Shown piece by piece: positions 1 to 9,424 of a stretch of 64,000 nucleotides of DNA (the first letter of the stretch is position 1; each line of letters begins with the position of its first letter). The stretch is from NCBI RefSeq assembly GCF_029948125.1, contig NZ_JASAMB010000001.1, forward strand, positions 434,001-498,000, written 5' to 3'. Both the position numbers and the translations under genes were made by a program. The notes beneath the pieces were generated by a model. The model was not told the DNA's origin. It did not search any database and was given only the letters and a program-made list of their open reading frames with translations. The stretch is from Catellatospora sp. KI3 (lineage in GTDB: Bacteria; Actinomycetota; Actinomycetes; Mycobacteriales; Micromonosporaceae).

Positions 1-2
1 CC

Positions 3-479
3 GAGTGGGAGTTCGCCGCGTGCGGCGGGCGCGCCGAGCCTCCCGAGTACGCCTGGGGCGACGAGCTGACCCCGGGCGGCGTGCACCTGGCCAACGTGTG
101 GCAGGGCGAGTTCCCGGTGCTCAACCTGTGCGCCGACGGGTACGAGCACACCGCGCCCGTCGGCTCGTTCCCGCCGAACCTGTACGGGCTGTCCGACATG
201 ATCGGCAACGTGTGGGAGTGGACCTCGGACTGGTTCGGGCCGTACCAGCAGGCTGCCCAGGCGTGCTGCGCCCCGGCCGACCCGCGCGGCGCCCGCGAGC
301 AGGACAGCTACGACCCGGCCCTGCCCGGGGTGCGCATCCCGCGGCGGGTGCTCAAGGGCGGCTCGTTCCTGTGCGCGCCGAACTACTGCCGCCGCTACCG
401 TCCCGCCGCCCGGATGCCGCAGGCCGTCGACACCTCCACCTGCCATCTGGGCTTCCGGCTGGTGGTGCGCCCCGGCTGA
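3..479 (+). CDS. Formylglycine-generating enzyme (aerobic sulfatase maturase), C-terminal part
   Basis: The reading frame is open from the left edge, so the 5' part is missing; 158 codons remain. It starts with the family signature EWEFAA and continues with GLSDMIGNVWEWTSDWF, both typical of the FGE-sulfatase (SUMF1) fold. Near the end KGGSFLCAPNYCRRYRPAAR carries a C-x4-C pair (codons at 372 and 387). This matches the copper-binding active-site cysteine pair of true formylglycine-generating enzymes, which oxidise a CxPxR cysteine of sulfatases to formylglycine. Many SUMF1-fold proteins, such as EgtB-like or PvdO-like members, lack this pair, so the functional call is better than family-level. 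No sulfatase is visible in the window; the partner may lie upstream. Confidence 0.88.
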   Translation, partial: EWEFAACGGRAEPPEYAWGDELTPGGVHLANVWQGEFPVLNLCADGYEHTAPVGSFPPNLYGLSDMIGNVWEWTSDWFGPYQQAAQACCAPADPRGAREQDSYDPALPGVRIPRRVLKGGSFLCAPNYCRRYRPAARMPQAVDTSTCHLGFRLVVRPG

Positions 480-530
480 GCGCGCACCCCGGGACCACGC
501 AGGTGGCGCGGGTTGGGGAGGATGGTCGCC

Positions 531-1790
531 ATGTCCGCCCCCACCCCCGTCGTCACCAGCTCCGGCGTACCCGCCGACACCGAAGCGCCGAACCGGCGGC
601 GGCAGTGGCGGGCACGCGCCTGGGCGGTGCTGCCGCCGGTGGTGTCGTACCTGGTCGGGCACCTGCTCTACACGGTCGCCGGGTGGCTGGTGGGCGAGCC
701 GTACCTGCCGGTGGACGGGCGGGTGCGCGCCGACTCCGGGCTGTACGCCCTGATCGCCTCGCGCGGCTACGACCTGTTCCCCTGCCGCGACGACCCGGGC
801 CTGGCCCCGCTGTTCTCGCCCGACGCCTGGTGCGGCTCGGCGGGCTGGTTCCCGCTCTACCCCGGCCTGATCAAGGTGATCACCACGATCACGAGCTTCG
901 GCGAGTACGAGGCGGGCCTGCTGATCACCGAAGTGTGCCTGCTTGCCACCGCGGCGCTGCTGTGGCTGCTGCTGCGGCGCGCCGCCGTGGCGCGCGGGAC
1001 GGCGCTGGCGGTGCTGGCCCTGGCCACGGTGCTGCCCAGCGGGGTCTACCTGCACGCGGTGTTCCCGATGTCGCTGGCCGCCGCGCTGCTGCTGTGCTGC
1101 GTCGTCGCGCTGCACGCGCGGCGGTGGGCGGTGGCGGGCCTGCTCGGGGCGGTGGTCGCGGCGGCGTACCCGGTGGGGATCCTGGTCGCGGCGCTCGGCC
1201 TCGGCCCGGTCGCGGTGCTGCGGCACCGGCGCGAGCTGACCTGGCCGCAGGCGGTGCGCGCGGCGCTGCTGGCGTGCGGGCTGCCGCTGCTCGGCCTGGC
1301 CGCGGTGTTCGCGGTGTACCAGCTGGCGGTCGGGCACTGGGACGCGTACCTGATGATCCAGCGGCACTACGGCAACGGGTTCCACAACCCGCTGACCTCG
1401 CTGTGGCAGCTGGCCACGCAGCCCGCGGTGATCCCGGTGCCGGAGCCGCGGCAGGAGCTGCTGTGGGTGCTGTACGTGTTCACCGACGCGGAGCTGTACT
1501 GGTCACTGGGCCTGGTCCTGCTGTGCGCGGCGGCCGCCGCCCTCGCGGCACGGCGCGGCACCCTCACCCCCGTCGACGTCGGCCTGGCCCTGTACGCCCT
1601 GGCCATGTTCGTCGGGCCGCTGGTCGCCGGGCCGGGCGTGTCCCAGTACCGCTCGCACACCCTCCTGCTGCCCGCCGTCCTCCTCCTGCGCCACCTCTCC
1701 CCCCGCCTCATCCTCTGGCCCTACACCGCCACCGCCCTGGCCATCGCCCTCCCCATGGGCACCCTCTTCTCCACCTGGCTCCTCTTCTAA
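531..1790 (+). CDS. GT-C type membrane glycosyltransferase (PIG-V-like mannosyltransferase family)
   Basis: 419-residue polytopic membrane protein. After about 30 polar residues it has a first membrane segment (VLPPVVSYLVGHLLYTVAGWL), then an extracytoplasmic loop with DSGLYALIASRGYDLF and later GWFPLYPGLIKVI. These resemble the acidic loop and FFPLYP motifs of PIG-V-like GT-C mannosyltransferases, which use polyprenyl-phosphate sugars. About eight further hydrophobic segments follow. An in-frame TTG (513) and ATG (522) lie upstream, but GGGAGG at 516-521 is 9 nt before the ATG at 531, so 531 is preferred. The acceptor cannot be inferred. The gene is followed by a short hairpin at 1811-1829. 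Confidence 0.7.
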   Translation: MSAPTPVVTSSGVPADTEAPNRRRQWRARAWAVLPPVVSYLVGHLLYTVAGWLVGEPYLPVDGRVRADSGLYALIASRGYDLFPCRDDPGLAPLFSPDAWCGSAGWFPLYPGLIKVITTITSFGEYEAGLLITEVCLLATAALLWLLLRRAAVARGTALAVLALATVLPSGVYLHAVFPMSLAAALLLCCVVALHARRWAVAGLLGAVVAAAYPVGILVAALGLGPVAVLRHRRELTWPQAVRAALLACGLPLLGLAAVFAVYQLAVGHWDAYLMIQRHYGNGFHNPLTSLWQLATQPAVIPVPEPRQELLWVLYVFTDAELYWSLGLVLLCAAAAALAARRGTLTPVDVGLALYALAMFVGPLVAGPGVSQYRSHTLLLPAVLLLRHLSPRLILWPYTATALAIALPMGTLFSTWLLF

Positions 1791-1810
1791 CCCCCCGCCC
1801 CCGGCCCACC

Positions 1811-1829
1811 CCCACCTCGTTGAGGTGGG
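1811..1829 (+). terminator. Short GC-rich hairpin after the GT-C gene
   Basis: CCCACCTC-GTT-GAGGTGGG, 8-bp perfect stem with a 3-nt loop, 21 nt after the stop codon. No T-run follows. It probably acts as a terminator or attenuator before the phosphofructokinase gene. Confidence 0.5.
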
Positions 1830-1899
1830 CGGGGGGTGGAGGTGGTAACGGGGCGGGGGTAACGTGCGGGGCTTCCGGGTGGCTAGGAGGTTGGTGCGG

Positions 1900-3249
1900 A
1901 TGGTGCCGGAGGGTGTGGATCTGGCGGTACGGACGCTGGGTGACTGCCGGGTGGACTCGCCACTGGCGTCGCTGCTGGACGGCGCGCCGTCCACCGAGCA
2001 CTACGTCAACGAGGACGACCGGGTGCTGTTCGACGACACCGTGGGCATGCTGACCGGCCGCGACCTGCCGATCGACGCGCTGCCGGGCTTCGAGCCGGGC
2101 GGCCCGCGCCGCAGGATCTTCTTCCAGCCGTCCAAGACCCGGGTCGGCATCGTGACCTGCGGCGGCCTGTGCCCCGGGCTCAACGACGTCATCCGGGGCC
2201 TGGTGCTCCAGCTGACCTCGCACTACGGCGTCACCAAGATCTACGGCTTCCGCAACGGCTACCAGGGCTTCATCGCCAAGTACGGCCACCCGCCGATCGA
2301 CCTCACCGCCGAGTCCGTCAGCGGCATCAACGAGTACGGCGGCACCATCCTCGGCACGTCGCGCGGCAGCCAGGACTCGTACGAGATCGTCGACTGCCTG
2401 GAGCAGATGAGCATCAACGTGCTGTTCGTGATCGGCGGCGACGGCTCGATGCGCGGGGCGCTGCGCATCGCCGACGTGGTCAAGGAGCGCGGGCTGAAGA
2501 TCGCCGTCATCGGGGTGCCGAAGACGATCGACAACGACATCCCGTACATCGACCAGAGTTTCGGCTTCCAGACCGCGTTCTCGAAGGCGACCGAGTCGAT
2601 CCGCAGCGCGCACGTCGAGGCCCGGGCGGTGCCCGACGGCGTCGGCCTGGTGCAGGTGATGGGCCGCCACTCGGGCTTCATCGCCTGCTACGCCGCGCTG
2701 GCCAACAACGACGCCGACTACGTGCTGGTCCCGGAGGTGCCGTTCACCCTCGACGGGGACGACGGGTTCCTGGCCCACCTGCGGCGGCGGGTGCGTACGC
2801 GCGGCCACGCGGTGGTGGTCGCGGCCGAGGGCGCCGGCCAGGAGTACCTGAACTCCGAGCCGGCGCAGGTGGACAAGTCCGGCAACTCGAAGCTGCGCGA
2901 CATCGGCGTGTACCTGCGCAAGCGCATCGCCGACGACTTCGCCCAGCACGGCATGGAGGCCAACCTCAAGTACATCGACCCCAGCTACGCCATCCGCAGC
3001 GTGCCCGCCAACCCGTACGACAGCGTCTACTGCATCCGGCTGGCCCACGCCGCCGTGCACGCGGCGATGGCCGGGCGCACCGCGATGGTGGTGGGGCGGT
3101 GGCGCGGCCGCTTCGTACACGTGCCGATCGAACTGGCCATCAGCAAGCGCAACCAGGTCGACCCGGCCGGCGACCTCTGGATGTCCGTCCTGGAGGCCAC
3201 CGGCCAACCCCGCACCTTCGGCCCCACCCCGGCTCCCCAACCCAGTTGA
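1900..3249 (+). CDS. pfkA: ATP-dependent 6-phosphofructokinase (plant/TP0108-like group)
   Basis: 449 residues, long for a bacterial PfkA (about 320-340) but usual for the plant-type group with an N-terminal extension of about 90 residues. It phosphorylates fructose 6-phosphate at the committed step of glycolysis. Visible motifs: GIVTCGGLCPGLNDVIRG (nucleotide-binding loop), GGDGS at 179-183, PKTIDND at 207-213 and MGRHSGFIA. The glycine in GGDG favours ATP over pyrophosphate (PPi enzymes have GGDD). The lysine in PKTIDND is shared with plant ATP-PFKs and PPi-PFKs, so donor choice rests on one residue. AGGAGG at 1885-1890 is 9 nt before the ATG at 1900; upstream GTG codons are too close to it. 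It is convergent with the glycosidase gene. Confidence 0.9.
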   Translation: MVPEGVDLAVRTLGDCRVDSPLASLLDGAPSTEHYVNEDDRVLFDDTVGMLTGRDLPIDALPGFEPGGPRRRIFFQPSKTRVGIVTCGGLCPGLNDVIRGLVLQLTSHYGVTKIYGFRNGYQGFIAKYGHPPIDLTAESVSGINEYGGTILGTSRGSQDSYEIVDCLEQMSINVLFVIGGDGSMRGALRIADVVKERGLKIAVIGVPKTIDNDIPYIDQSFGFQTAFSKATESIRSAHVEARAVPDGVGLVQVMGRHSGFIACYAALANNDADYVLVPEVPFTLDGDDGFLAHLRRRVRTRGHAVVVAAEGAGQEYLNSEPAQVDKSGNSKLRDIGVYLRKRIADDFAQHGMEANLKYIDPSYAIRSVPANPYDSVYCIRLAHAAVHAAMAGRTAMVVGRWRGRFVHVPIELAISKRNQVDPAGDLWMSVLEATGQPRTFGPTPAPQPS

Positions 3250-3268
3250 TCAGGAAGCCGTGCCTCCG

Positions 3269-3305
3269 ACACACCGTCGAACCGTGCCATAAGTTCATGA
3301 TCGAC
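3269..3305 (-). repeat. 37-bp dispersed intergenic repeat, copy 1
   Basis: Read on the minus strand, 31 of 37 positions match 21019-21055. The shared core is GATCATGAACTTAT followed by TTCGACGG. It fills the gap between the convergent pfkA and GH63 genes. Together with the upstream TGATCAGGAA it can form an imperfect hairpin. Confidence 0.7.
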
Positions 3306-3308
3306 GGG

Positions 3309-5969
3309 TCAGTGGAGGGGGGCCTCGGGGTGGTGGCGGGTGAGGATTAGGTCGAGGACCAGGGCGGTCCAGCCGCATTGGTGGGCGGCGCCCAGGCCAA
3401 GGCCGGTGTCGCCGTGGAAGTACTCGTAGAAGAGCAGGTGGTCGGTCCAGTCTGGGTGGTCGGGGAGTTGGGGGTGGCGGGGGGCGTAGGGGCGGTCGCC
3501 GTTGGCGTCGGGTAGGAACAGGGAGATCAGGCGGTCGGACAGGTCGTCGGCGATCTGGTCGAGGGTGAGCTTCTGGCCGGAGCGGGTGGGGAACTCCACC
3601 TGCAGGTCGTCGTGGAAGAAGCGCGCGTAGTGGCGTACGCCCTCGATGAGCAGGTAGTTCACCGGGAACCAGACCGGGCCGCGCCAGTTGGAGTTGCCGC
3701 CGAACAGGCCGTTGGTCGACTCGGCGGGCTCGTACCCGACGGTGAAGTCGTTGCCGCCCAGCCGCACCGTGTACGGGTTGGCCAGGTGGTGCCGCGACAG
3801 CGAGCGCAGCCCGTACGGCGAGAGGAACTCCTCCTCGTCGAGCATCCGGGACAGGATCCGCCGCAGCTGCTCCGGCCCGACCACGGCCAGCAGCCGCTGC
3901 TGCTGCCCCCCGCCGGAGATCCGCCGTGAGCCGACGACCTCGCTGAACTCGGGCCGGTTGGTGAGGAACCAGCGCAGCCGGGCGGCGATCTCGGGCAGCC
4001 GCACCAGCGTCACCGAGCTGAGCGTGGTGGTCGCGCACAGCGGCAGCAGCCCGACCAGCGAGCGCACCTTCAGCGGCACCTCCCGCCCGTCGGTGCGGCG
4101 CAGCACGTCGTAGAAGAACCCGTCCTCGTCGTCCCACAGCCCCTGGTGCGAGGCGGCGTTGGCGATGTAGGCGAAGTGCTCCAGGAACTTGGTCGCGATG
4201 TCGGTCCAGACCCGGTCGTGGGTGGCCAGGACCAGGGAGATCTCCAGCAGGTTGAGGGCGTACATCGCCATCCAGGCGGTGCCGTCGGACTGCTCCAGCA
4301 CCCCGGGCACGGGCAGCGACGCGGACCGGTCGAACGGGCCGACGTTGTCCAGGCCCAGGAAGCCGCCCTCGAACAGGTTGTTGCCGCCGGTGTCTTTGCG
4401 GTTGACCCACCAGGTGAAGTTCAGCAGCAGCTTGTGCATGATCCGGGCGAGGAAGGCGAAGTCGCGCGCCCCGTCGATCTCGAACACGCGCAGCGCGGCC
4501 CAGGCGTGCACGGGCGGGTTCACGTCCCCGAACGCCCACTCGTACGCCGGGATCTGCCCGTTGGGGTGCAGGTACCAGTCGCGCAGCAGCAGGAGCAGCT
4601 GCTCCTTGGCGAAGTGCGGGTCGACCCGGGCCAGCGCGACGCAGTGGAAGGCCAGGTCCCAGGCGGCGTACCAGGGGTACTCCCACGGGTCGGGCATCGA
4701 GATGACGTCGAAGCTGGTCATGTGGCGCCAGGCGTGGTTGCGGCCGTACCGGTGCCCGTCGGGCGGCGGCACCGAGCCCGGGTCGCCTTCGAGCCAGCGG
4801 GCCACGTCGTAGTGGTAGAACTGCTTGCCCCACATCAGCCCGGCCACCGCCTTGCGCACGACGTCGGCCTCGGCCGCCGGGGTGCCCGCGGGCACCAGCT
4901 GCGCGAAGTAGTCGTCGGCCTCGGTGCGGCGGGCCTGCATGACCTCGTCGAAGTCGCCGGGCAGCGCCGGGGCGGGACGGGCCCGGCTGCCGGGCGCCGC
5001 GACCTGGGTCAGCCGCAGCCGGATCCGCGCGGTCTCGCCCGACGGCACGGTCAGCACGTAGTGCAGCGCGGCCTTGGTGCCGACCCCGGCCGGGTTGACC
5101 GTGTCGGTGCCGTGCACGACGTGGTCGGCGATGCCGTCCTTCGGGTATTCCGGCGTCTCCTCGTACCCCCACAGGCGCCGCGCGTTGGTCTCGTTGTCGC
5201 AGGCCAGTGGGGTCGGGTCGCCCTCGCCCTGCAGGACGAGCTGGCCCAGGATGCGGTGCCGGGCGTGCAGGGCGGCGCCGCCGCCCGCGACCTGCTCGAC
5301 GATGATCTCGGGCTTGTCGTCGCGGCCGGGCAGGCCCCACGACCAGGTGTTGCGGAACCACAGCGTGGGCAGCACGTGGATGCTGGCGGGTTCCGGCGCC
5401 CGGTTGGTGAGGCTGACCAGCACGCACAGGTCGGTCGGCTCGGCCTTGGCGTAGTCGGCGGTGACGACCCAGTAGCGGCTGTCGTCGAAGACGCCGGTGT
5501 CGGCCAGCTCGTACTCCGGCTCGGCCCGCTCCAGCTGCCGGTTGACCGCGACCAGCTCCGAGTACGGGAACTCGCGCTGCGGGTAGTGGTAGCGCCACGA
5601 CATCCACGAGTGCGTCGGCGTGGAGTCGGTGTACCACCAGTACTCCTTGGCGTCCTCGCCGTGGTTGCCCTCGTTGCCGGTCAGCCCGAACAGCCGCTCC
5701 TTGACGATCGGGTCGACGCCGTTCCACAGGCCGAGTCCGAAGCAGAAGGTCTGCCGCTCGTCGCAGACCCCGGCCAGCCCGTCCTCGTTCCACCGGTACG
5801 CCCGCGAGCGCGCGTGGTCGTGCGGGAAGTACTCCCAGGCCGTGCCGTGTTCGCTGTAGTCCTCGCGCACGGTGCCCCAGGCCCGTTCGGAGAGGTACGG
5901 TCCCCAGGCCCGCCAGGGGTGCGCCCCGGCGTCGGCGTCAGCCAGTCTCCGGCGCTCTGCGTCGTTCAC
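3309..5969 (-). CDS. GH63/MGH1-like alpha-glycosidase
   Basis: 886-residue cytoplasmic glycosidase; no signal peptide. The N-terminus has [18 protein letters not shown] and [16 protein letters not shown], hallmarks of actinobacterial GH63-like glucosidases with an (alpha/alpha)6 barrel. The C-terminal half has [15 protein letters not shown] and [19 protein letters not shown], also conserved in this family. Substrates in the family range from glucosylglycerate and mannosylglycerate to alpha-glucosides, so specificity is open. An upstream TTG at 6008 is possible, but GGGGAG at 5979-5984 lies 9 nt before the GTG at 5969, which I use. It is divergent from the debranching enzyme across about 100 bp, suggesting joint control of an alpha-glucan locus. 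Confidence 0.85.
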   Translation of the reverse strand: MNDAERRRLADADAGAHPWRAWGPYLSERAWGTVREDYSEHGTAWEYFPHDHARSRAYRWNEDGLAGVCDERQTFCFGLGLWNGVDPIVKERLFGLTGNEGNHGEDAKEYWWYTDSTPTHSWMSWRYHYPQREFPYSELVAVNRQLERAEPEYELADTGVFDDSRYWVVTADYAKAEPTDLCVLVSLTNRAPEPASIHVLPTLWFRNTWSWGLPGRDDKPEIIVEQVAGGGAALHARHRILGQLVLQGEGDPTPLACDNETNARRLWGYEETPEYPKDGIADHVVHGTDTVNPAGVGTKAALHYVLTVPSGETARIRLRLTQVAAPGSRARPAPALPGDFDEVMQARRTEADDYFAQLVPAGTPAAEADVVRKAVAGLMWGKQFYHYDVARWLEGDPGSVPPPDGHRYGRNHAWRHMTSFDVISMPDPWEYPWYAAWDLAFHCVALARVDPHFAKEQLLLLLRDWYLHPNGQIPAYEWAFGDVNPPVHAWAALRVFEIDGARDFAFLARIMHKLLLNFTWWVNRKDTGGNNLFEGGFLGLDNVGPFDRSASLPVPGVLEQSDGTAWMAMYALNLLEISLVLATHDRVWTDIATKFLEHFAYIANAASHQGLWDDEDGFFYDVLRRTDGREVPLKVRSLVGLLPLCATTTLSSVTLVRLPEIAARLRWFLTNRPEFSEVVGSRRISGGGQQQRLLAVVGPEQLRRILSRMLDEEEFLSPYGLRSLSRHHLANPYTVRLGGNDFTVGYEPAESTNGLFGGNSNWRGPVWFPVNYLLIEGVRHYARFFHDDLQVEFPTRSGQKLTLDQIADDLSDRLISLFLPDANGDRPYAPRHPQLPDHPDWTDHLLFYEYFHGDTGLGLGAAHQCGWTALVLDLILTRHHPEAPLH

Positions 5970-6069
5970 CCGGCGATTCTCCCCTGCCCGTGTTACACCT
6001 TTGTGCAACTTACGTCGGATGTCGCGCGATCACTGTTCGGACACCGCCGCTCTTTGACAGAGTTGGCGT

Positions 6070-7962
6070 ATGCGATTCGGCACCCAGATCTGCGGTGATC
6101 TCTCCGTCGGCGGCCAGCGCGAATGGCTGGTGGCCGACGGTCGCGGCGGCTACGCCATGGGTACGGTCAGCGGCCTGCGCACCCGCCGCTACCACGGCCT
6201 GCTGGTGGTGGCCGGGGAAACCCCGGCGACCCGCCATGTCGGACTGGCCGCGCTGGACCCGGTCCTGCGCCTGCCCGGCGGGGAGGCGGTGCGGCTGGGC
6301 TGCCACGAGTGGGCCGACGGCACGGTCGCCCCGCACGGCCACACCCTGCTGGAGGAGTTCGCGCTGGTCGACGGCCTGCCCCGGTGGCGCTGGCGGATCG
6401 GTGCCACGGTGCTGGAGCGCGAGCTGGCGCCGCGGCACGGCACGGCCTGCGTCGCCGTGGTGCACCGGCTGCTGTCCGGCGGCCCGGTCGAGCTGGACCT
6501 GGAGGCGCTGTGCACCTGGCGCGACCAGCACGGCGAGCGCCGCGCCGGGCACCTGGACGTGCGCGAGGCCGCGGGCGGGGCGGTGGTCGAGGGGGCGTAC
6601 CGGCTGCGCGGGCCGGGCTGGCGCCCCGACGGGACCTGGCTGCTGGGCGTGCACCACCGGATGGAGGCCGCCCGGGGGTACGTGCCGAACGAGGATCTGC
6701 TGCTCGCGGGCCGCTTCGGCGGCACCCTGGCCGAGCCCGGCGACACGGTCGAGGTGCTGGCGTGGGCCGGGGACCTGTCTGTCGAGCCGCCGCCCGCGCG
6801 GGAGATCGTGGACGCGGAGCACCGGCGGCGGCGCGAGGTGGCGGCCGCGGTCGGTTCGGCCGATCCGGACGCCGCGACGCTGGCCCTGGCGGCGGACGCG
6901 TTCGTGGTGCGCACCGCGCACGGGCCCGACGTGGTGGCCGGCTACCCGTGGTTCGGTGCTTGGTCGCGCGACACGATGACGTCGTATGAGGGGTTGTTCC
7001 TGGTCACCGGGCGGCACGAGGAGGGGCGCGAGCTGCTGCGGGCGTACGCGGCGACGCTGAGCGAGGGCATGCTGGCCAACACCGCCGACGGCGGCACGGT
7101 CGGCTACAACACCGCCGACGCCACGCTGTGGTTCCTGCACGCGATCGACCGGCACGTGCAGGCGACCGGCGACGACGACCTGGCCGCCGAGCTGGTCCCG
7201 GCGCTGGACGGGGTCCTCGCGGCGCATCTGCGCGGCACCCGCTACGGCATCAAGGTGGACGAGAGCGACGGGCTGCTGGTGCAGGGCACCGACGGTGAGG
7301 CGCTGACCTGGATGGACGCCCGGGTCGGCGGCATGGGGGTGACCCAGCGCGCGGGCAAGGCCGTGGACATCAACGCGCTGTGGTGCAACGGGTTGGCGGC
7401 GCTGGCCGGGCTGCGCGACCGGGCCGGGTTGAGCAGCGACGACGTGCGGCGGCGGCGGGCGGTGACGGTGGCGGCGTTCCGGCGCCGGTTCCCGGCGCCG
7501 CAGGGGTGGCTGTTCGACGTGCTCGATCCGGACGACGCCGCGCTGCGGCCGAACCAGCTGCTGGCCTGGTCGCTGCCGTACGCCCCGATGGAGCCGGACC
7601 CGGGCGCGCTGCGCCGCATCGGCGACGCCCTGCTGACCCCGCTGGGCCTGCGCAGCCTGGACCCCGACGACCCCGCGTATCGGGCGCACCACAGCGGCTC
7701 GCTGGTGGACCGCGATCACGCGTACCACCAGGGCACGGTCTGGCCGTGGCTGATGGGTCCGTACGCGGGGGCGCTGCGCAACGCGTCGCTGCCGCTGGCC
7801 GGGCTGCTCACCGGGTTGCGGGCGCACCTGGGCGACTACGGCCTGGGCTCGATCAGCGAGACGGCGGACGGGGCGGCGCCGCACGCCGCTACCGGCTGCC
7901 CGTGGCAGGCCTGGAGCGTAGCGGAAAATCTGCGCATTCTACTCATATCTACTAAGTGGTAG
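6070..7962 (+). CDS. Glycogen debranching enzyme, amylo-alpha-1,6-glucosidase type
   Basis: 630 residues. The N-terminal domain has REWLVADGRGGYAMGTVSGLRTRRYHGLL, the signature of GDE-type debranching enzymes. The C-terminal (alpha/alpha)6 domain has GYPWFGAWSRDTM, GTDGEALTWMDARVGG and HAYHQGTVWPWLMGPY, matching the glucoamylase-like catalytic part. It should hydrolyse alpha-1,6 branch points of glycogen or a related glucan. The last 11 sense codons are AT-rich and use codons rare here (AAT, CTA, ATA, TCT, ACT), giving an unusual tail (NLRILLISTKW) after WSVAE, where relatives normally end. No clear ribosome site precedes the ATG. A GT4 and a branching enzyme follow on the same strand. Confidence 0.9.
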   Translation: MRFGTQICGDLSVGGQREWLVADGRGGYAMGTVSGLRTRRYHGLLVVAGETPATRHVGLAALDPVLRLPGGEAVRLGCHEWADGTVAPHGHTLLEEFALVDGLPRWRWRIGATVLERELAPRHGTACVAVVHRLLSGGPVELDLEALCTWRDQHGERRAGHLDVREAAGGAVVEGAYRLRGPGWRPDGTWLLGVHHRMEAARGYVPNEDLLLAGRFGGTLAEPGDTVEVLAWAGDLSVEPPPAREIVDAEHRRRREVAAAVGSADPDAATLALAADAFVVRTAHGPDVVAGYPWFGAWSRDTMTSYEGLFLVTGRHEEGRELLRAYAATLSEGMLANTADGGTVGYNTADATLWFLHAIDRHVQATGDDDLAAELVPALDGVLAAHLRGTRYGIKVDESDGLLVQGTDGEALTWMDARVGGMGVTQRAGKAVDINALWCNGLAALAGLRDRAGLSSDDVRRRRAVTVAAFRRRFPAPQGWLFDVLDPDDAALRPNQLLAWSLPYAPMEPDPGALRRIGDALLTPLGLRSLDPDDPAYRAHHSGSLVDRDHAYHQGTVWPWLMGPYAGALRNASLPLAGLLTGLRAHLGDYGLGSISETADGAAPHAATGCPWQAWSVAENLRILLISTKW

Positions 7963-8104
7963 CAGAGCGTAACAGACACGAAACAAAAGGTCCCCAGCTG
8001 GCAATACCGATGCGCCAAACTGTGCATCAACCCCATCGGCATACCGACACCTGAGGCAGGTGTCCCGTTCCGTATGCCCGGGTTGTCACTGCGAGGGGGC
8101 CCGC

Positions 8105-9424
8105 ATGAGCATGACCATGCCCGTCGCATCGGACCCGCTGGCGGCACCGAAGCCGCTCCGGATCATGATGCTTTCTTGGGAGTACCCGCCGGTCGTCGTC
8201 GGCGGACTCGGCCGGCACGTGCACGCGCTGGCCACCTCGCTGGTGACCGCCGGTCACCAGGTGACCGTGGTGACCCGGCACGCGCCGGGCGCGCCCCTGG
8301 AGGAGTACGCCGAGGGCGTGCGCATCGTGCGCGCACCCGAGGACCCGCCGCTGTTCCCGCTGGCCACGCCGACGCTGCTGGCCTGGACGATGGCGTTCAA
8401 CCACACGCTGACCCGGGCCGCGCTGCGGGCCGCCGAGACCGACCACTACGACGTGGTGCACGGGCATGACTGGCTGGTCACGCACACCGCGGTGACGCTG
8501 GCCGAGCACCTGGGCCGCCCGCTGGTCGCCACGGTGCACGCCACCGAGGCGGGCCGCCACCAGGGCTGGCTGCCCGACGACCTGAACAAGAGCATCCACT
8601 CGGTGGAGTGGTGGCTGGGCCACCGCGCCTGCCGGGTGCTGGTCTGCTCGGAGTACATGCGCTGGGAGGTCAGCCGCCTGCTCGAACTGCCGATGAGCAA
8701 GGTCGACGTGATCCCCAACGGCGTCAACGGCAAGGTCTGGAAGGCGCCCGCGCAGAAGGTCCGGGAGGCCCGCTCGCGCTTCGCCGGGGACGGCCCGCTG
8801 ATCGGCTTCGCCGGGCGGCTGGTGTACGAGAAGGGCGTGCAGCACCTGGTCGACGCGGTGCCGCAGCTCGCCGACGAGCACCCCGGCCTCAAGGTGATCA
8901 TCGCCGGGGACGGACCCTACCGCCAGGAGCTGCAGGAGGCCACGCAGCGGCTCAAGCTCAACAAGACGGTCGACTTCATCGGCTTCCAGTCCGAGCGGGA
9001 ACTGCCCGCGCTGCTGGCCGCCACCGACGCGACCGTGGTGCCCTCGCTCTACGAGCCGTTCGGCATGGTGGCCCTGGAGGCGGCCGCCGCCGGGGCGCCG
9101 CTGGCGGTGGCCGCGACCGGAGGCCTGGCCGAGATCGTTGAACCCGGCGTGACCGGAATGACCTTCCCCCACAGCGACCCCGAGGCGCTGGCCGGCGCGG
9201 TCGGCACGCTGCTGGCCGAGCCCAAGCGCGCCAAGCAGATCGCCCGGCGGGCGCTGACCATGGTGTCGGAGAAGTACGGCTGGCAGTCCATCGCCGCCCG
9301 CACAGTCGCCTCGTACCGGGCGGCGATCCACGAGGAGCCGCTGTTCCAGGCCGAGCGGCTGGCCGAGCAGACCGGCGGTGAGCGGCAGCTCATCGTCGTA
9401 CCGGACGGGAACCTGCTGCGATGA
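8105..9424 (+). CDS. GT4 alpha-glucosyltransferase (glycogen synthase / Rv3032-like)
   Basis: 439-residue GT-B enzyme. The start of the N-terminal domain (MMLSWEYPPVVVGGLGRHVH) closely resembles mycobacterial Rv3032-type alpha-1,4-glucosyltransferases and GlgM. The C-terminal donor-binding half has FAGRLVYEKGVQHL and YEPFGMVALEAAAAG with the retaining-GT E-x7-E pair. It probably elongates alpha-1,4-glucan from ADP-glucose or UDP-glucose; donor choice cannot be read. GAGGGGGC at 8093-8100 precedes the ATG at 8105, so longer in-frame starts are rejected. The stop overlaps the start of glgB (ATGA at 9421-9424), implying translational coupling and a joint synthase/branching function. Confidence 0.88.
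   Translation: MSMTMPVASDPLAAPKPLRIMMLSWEYPPVVVGGLGRHVHALATSLVTAGHQVTVVTRHAPGAPLEEYAEGVRIVRAPEDPPLFPLATPTLLAWTMAFNHTLTRAALRAAETDHYDVVHGHDWLVTHTAVTLAEHLGRPLVATVHATEAGRHQGWLPDDLNKSIHSVEWWLGHRACRVLVCSEYMRWEVSRLLELPMSKVDVIPNGVNGKVWKAPAQKVREARSRFAGDGPLIGFAGRLVYEKGVQHLVDAVPQLADEHPGLKVIIAGDGPYRQELQEATQRLKLNKTVDFIGFQSERELPALLAATDATVVPSLYEPFGMVALEAAAAGAPLAVAATGGLAEIVEPGVTGMTFPHSDPEALAGAVGTLLAEPKRAKQIARRALTMVSEKYGWQSIAARTVASYRAAIHEEPLFQAERLAEQTGGERQLIVVPDGNLLR

Noticed and set aside
1900-3249. Pyrophosphate-dependent phosphofructokinase
   Set aside because: PKTIDND fits PPi enzymes, but GGDGS (glycine rather than aspartate) is the ATP-type residue; plant-type ATP enzymes share this combination.
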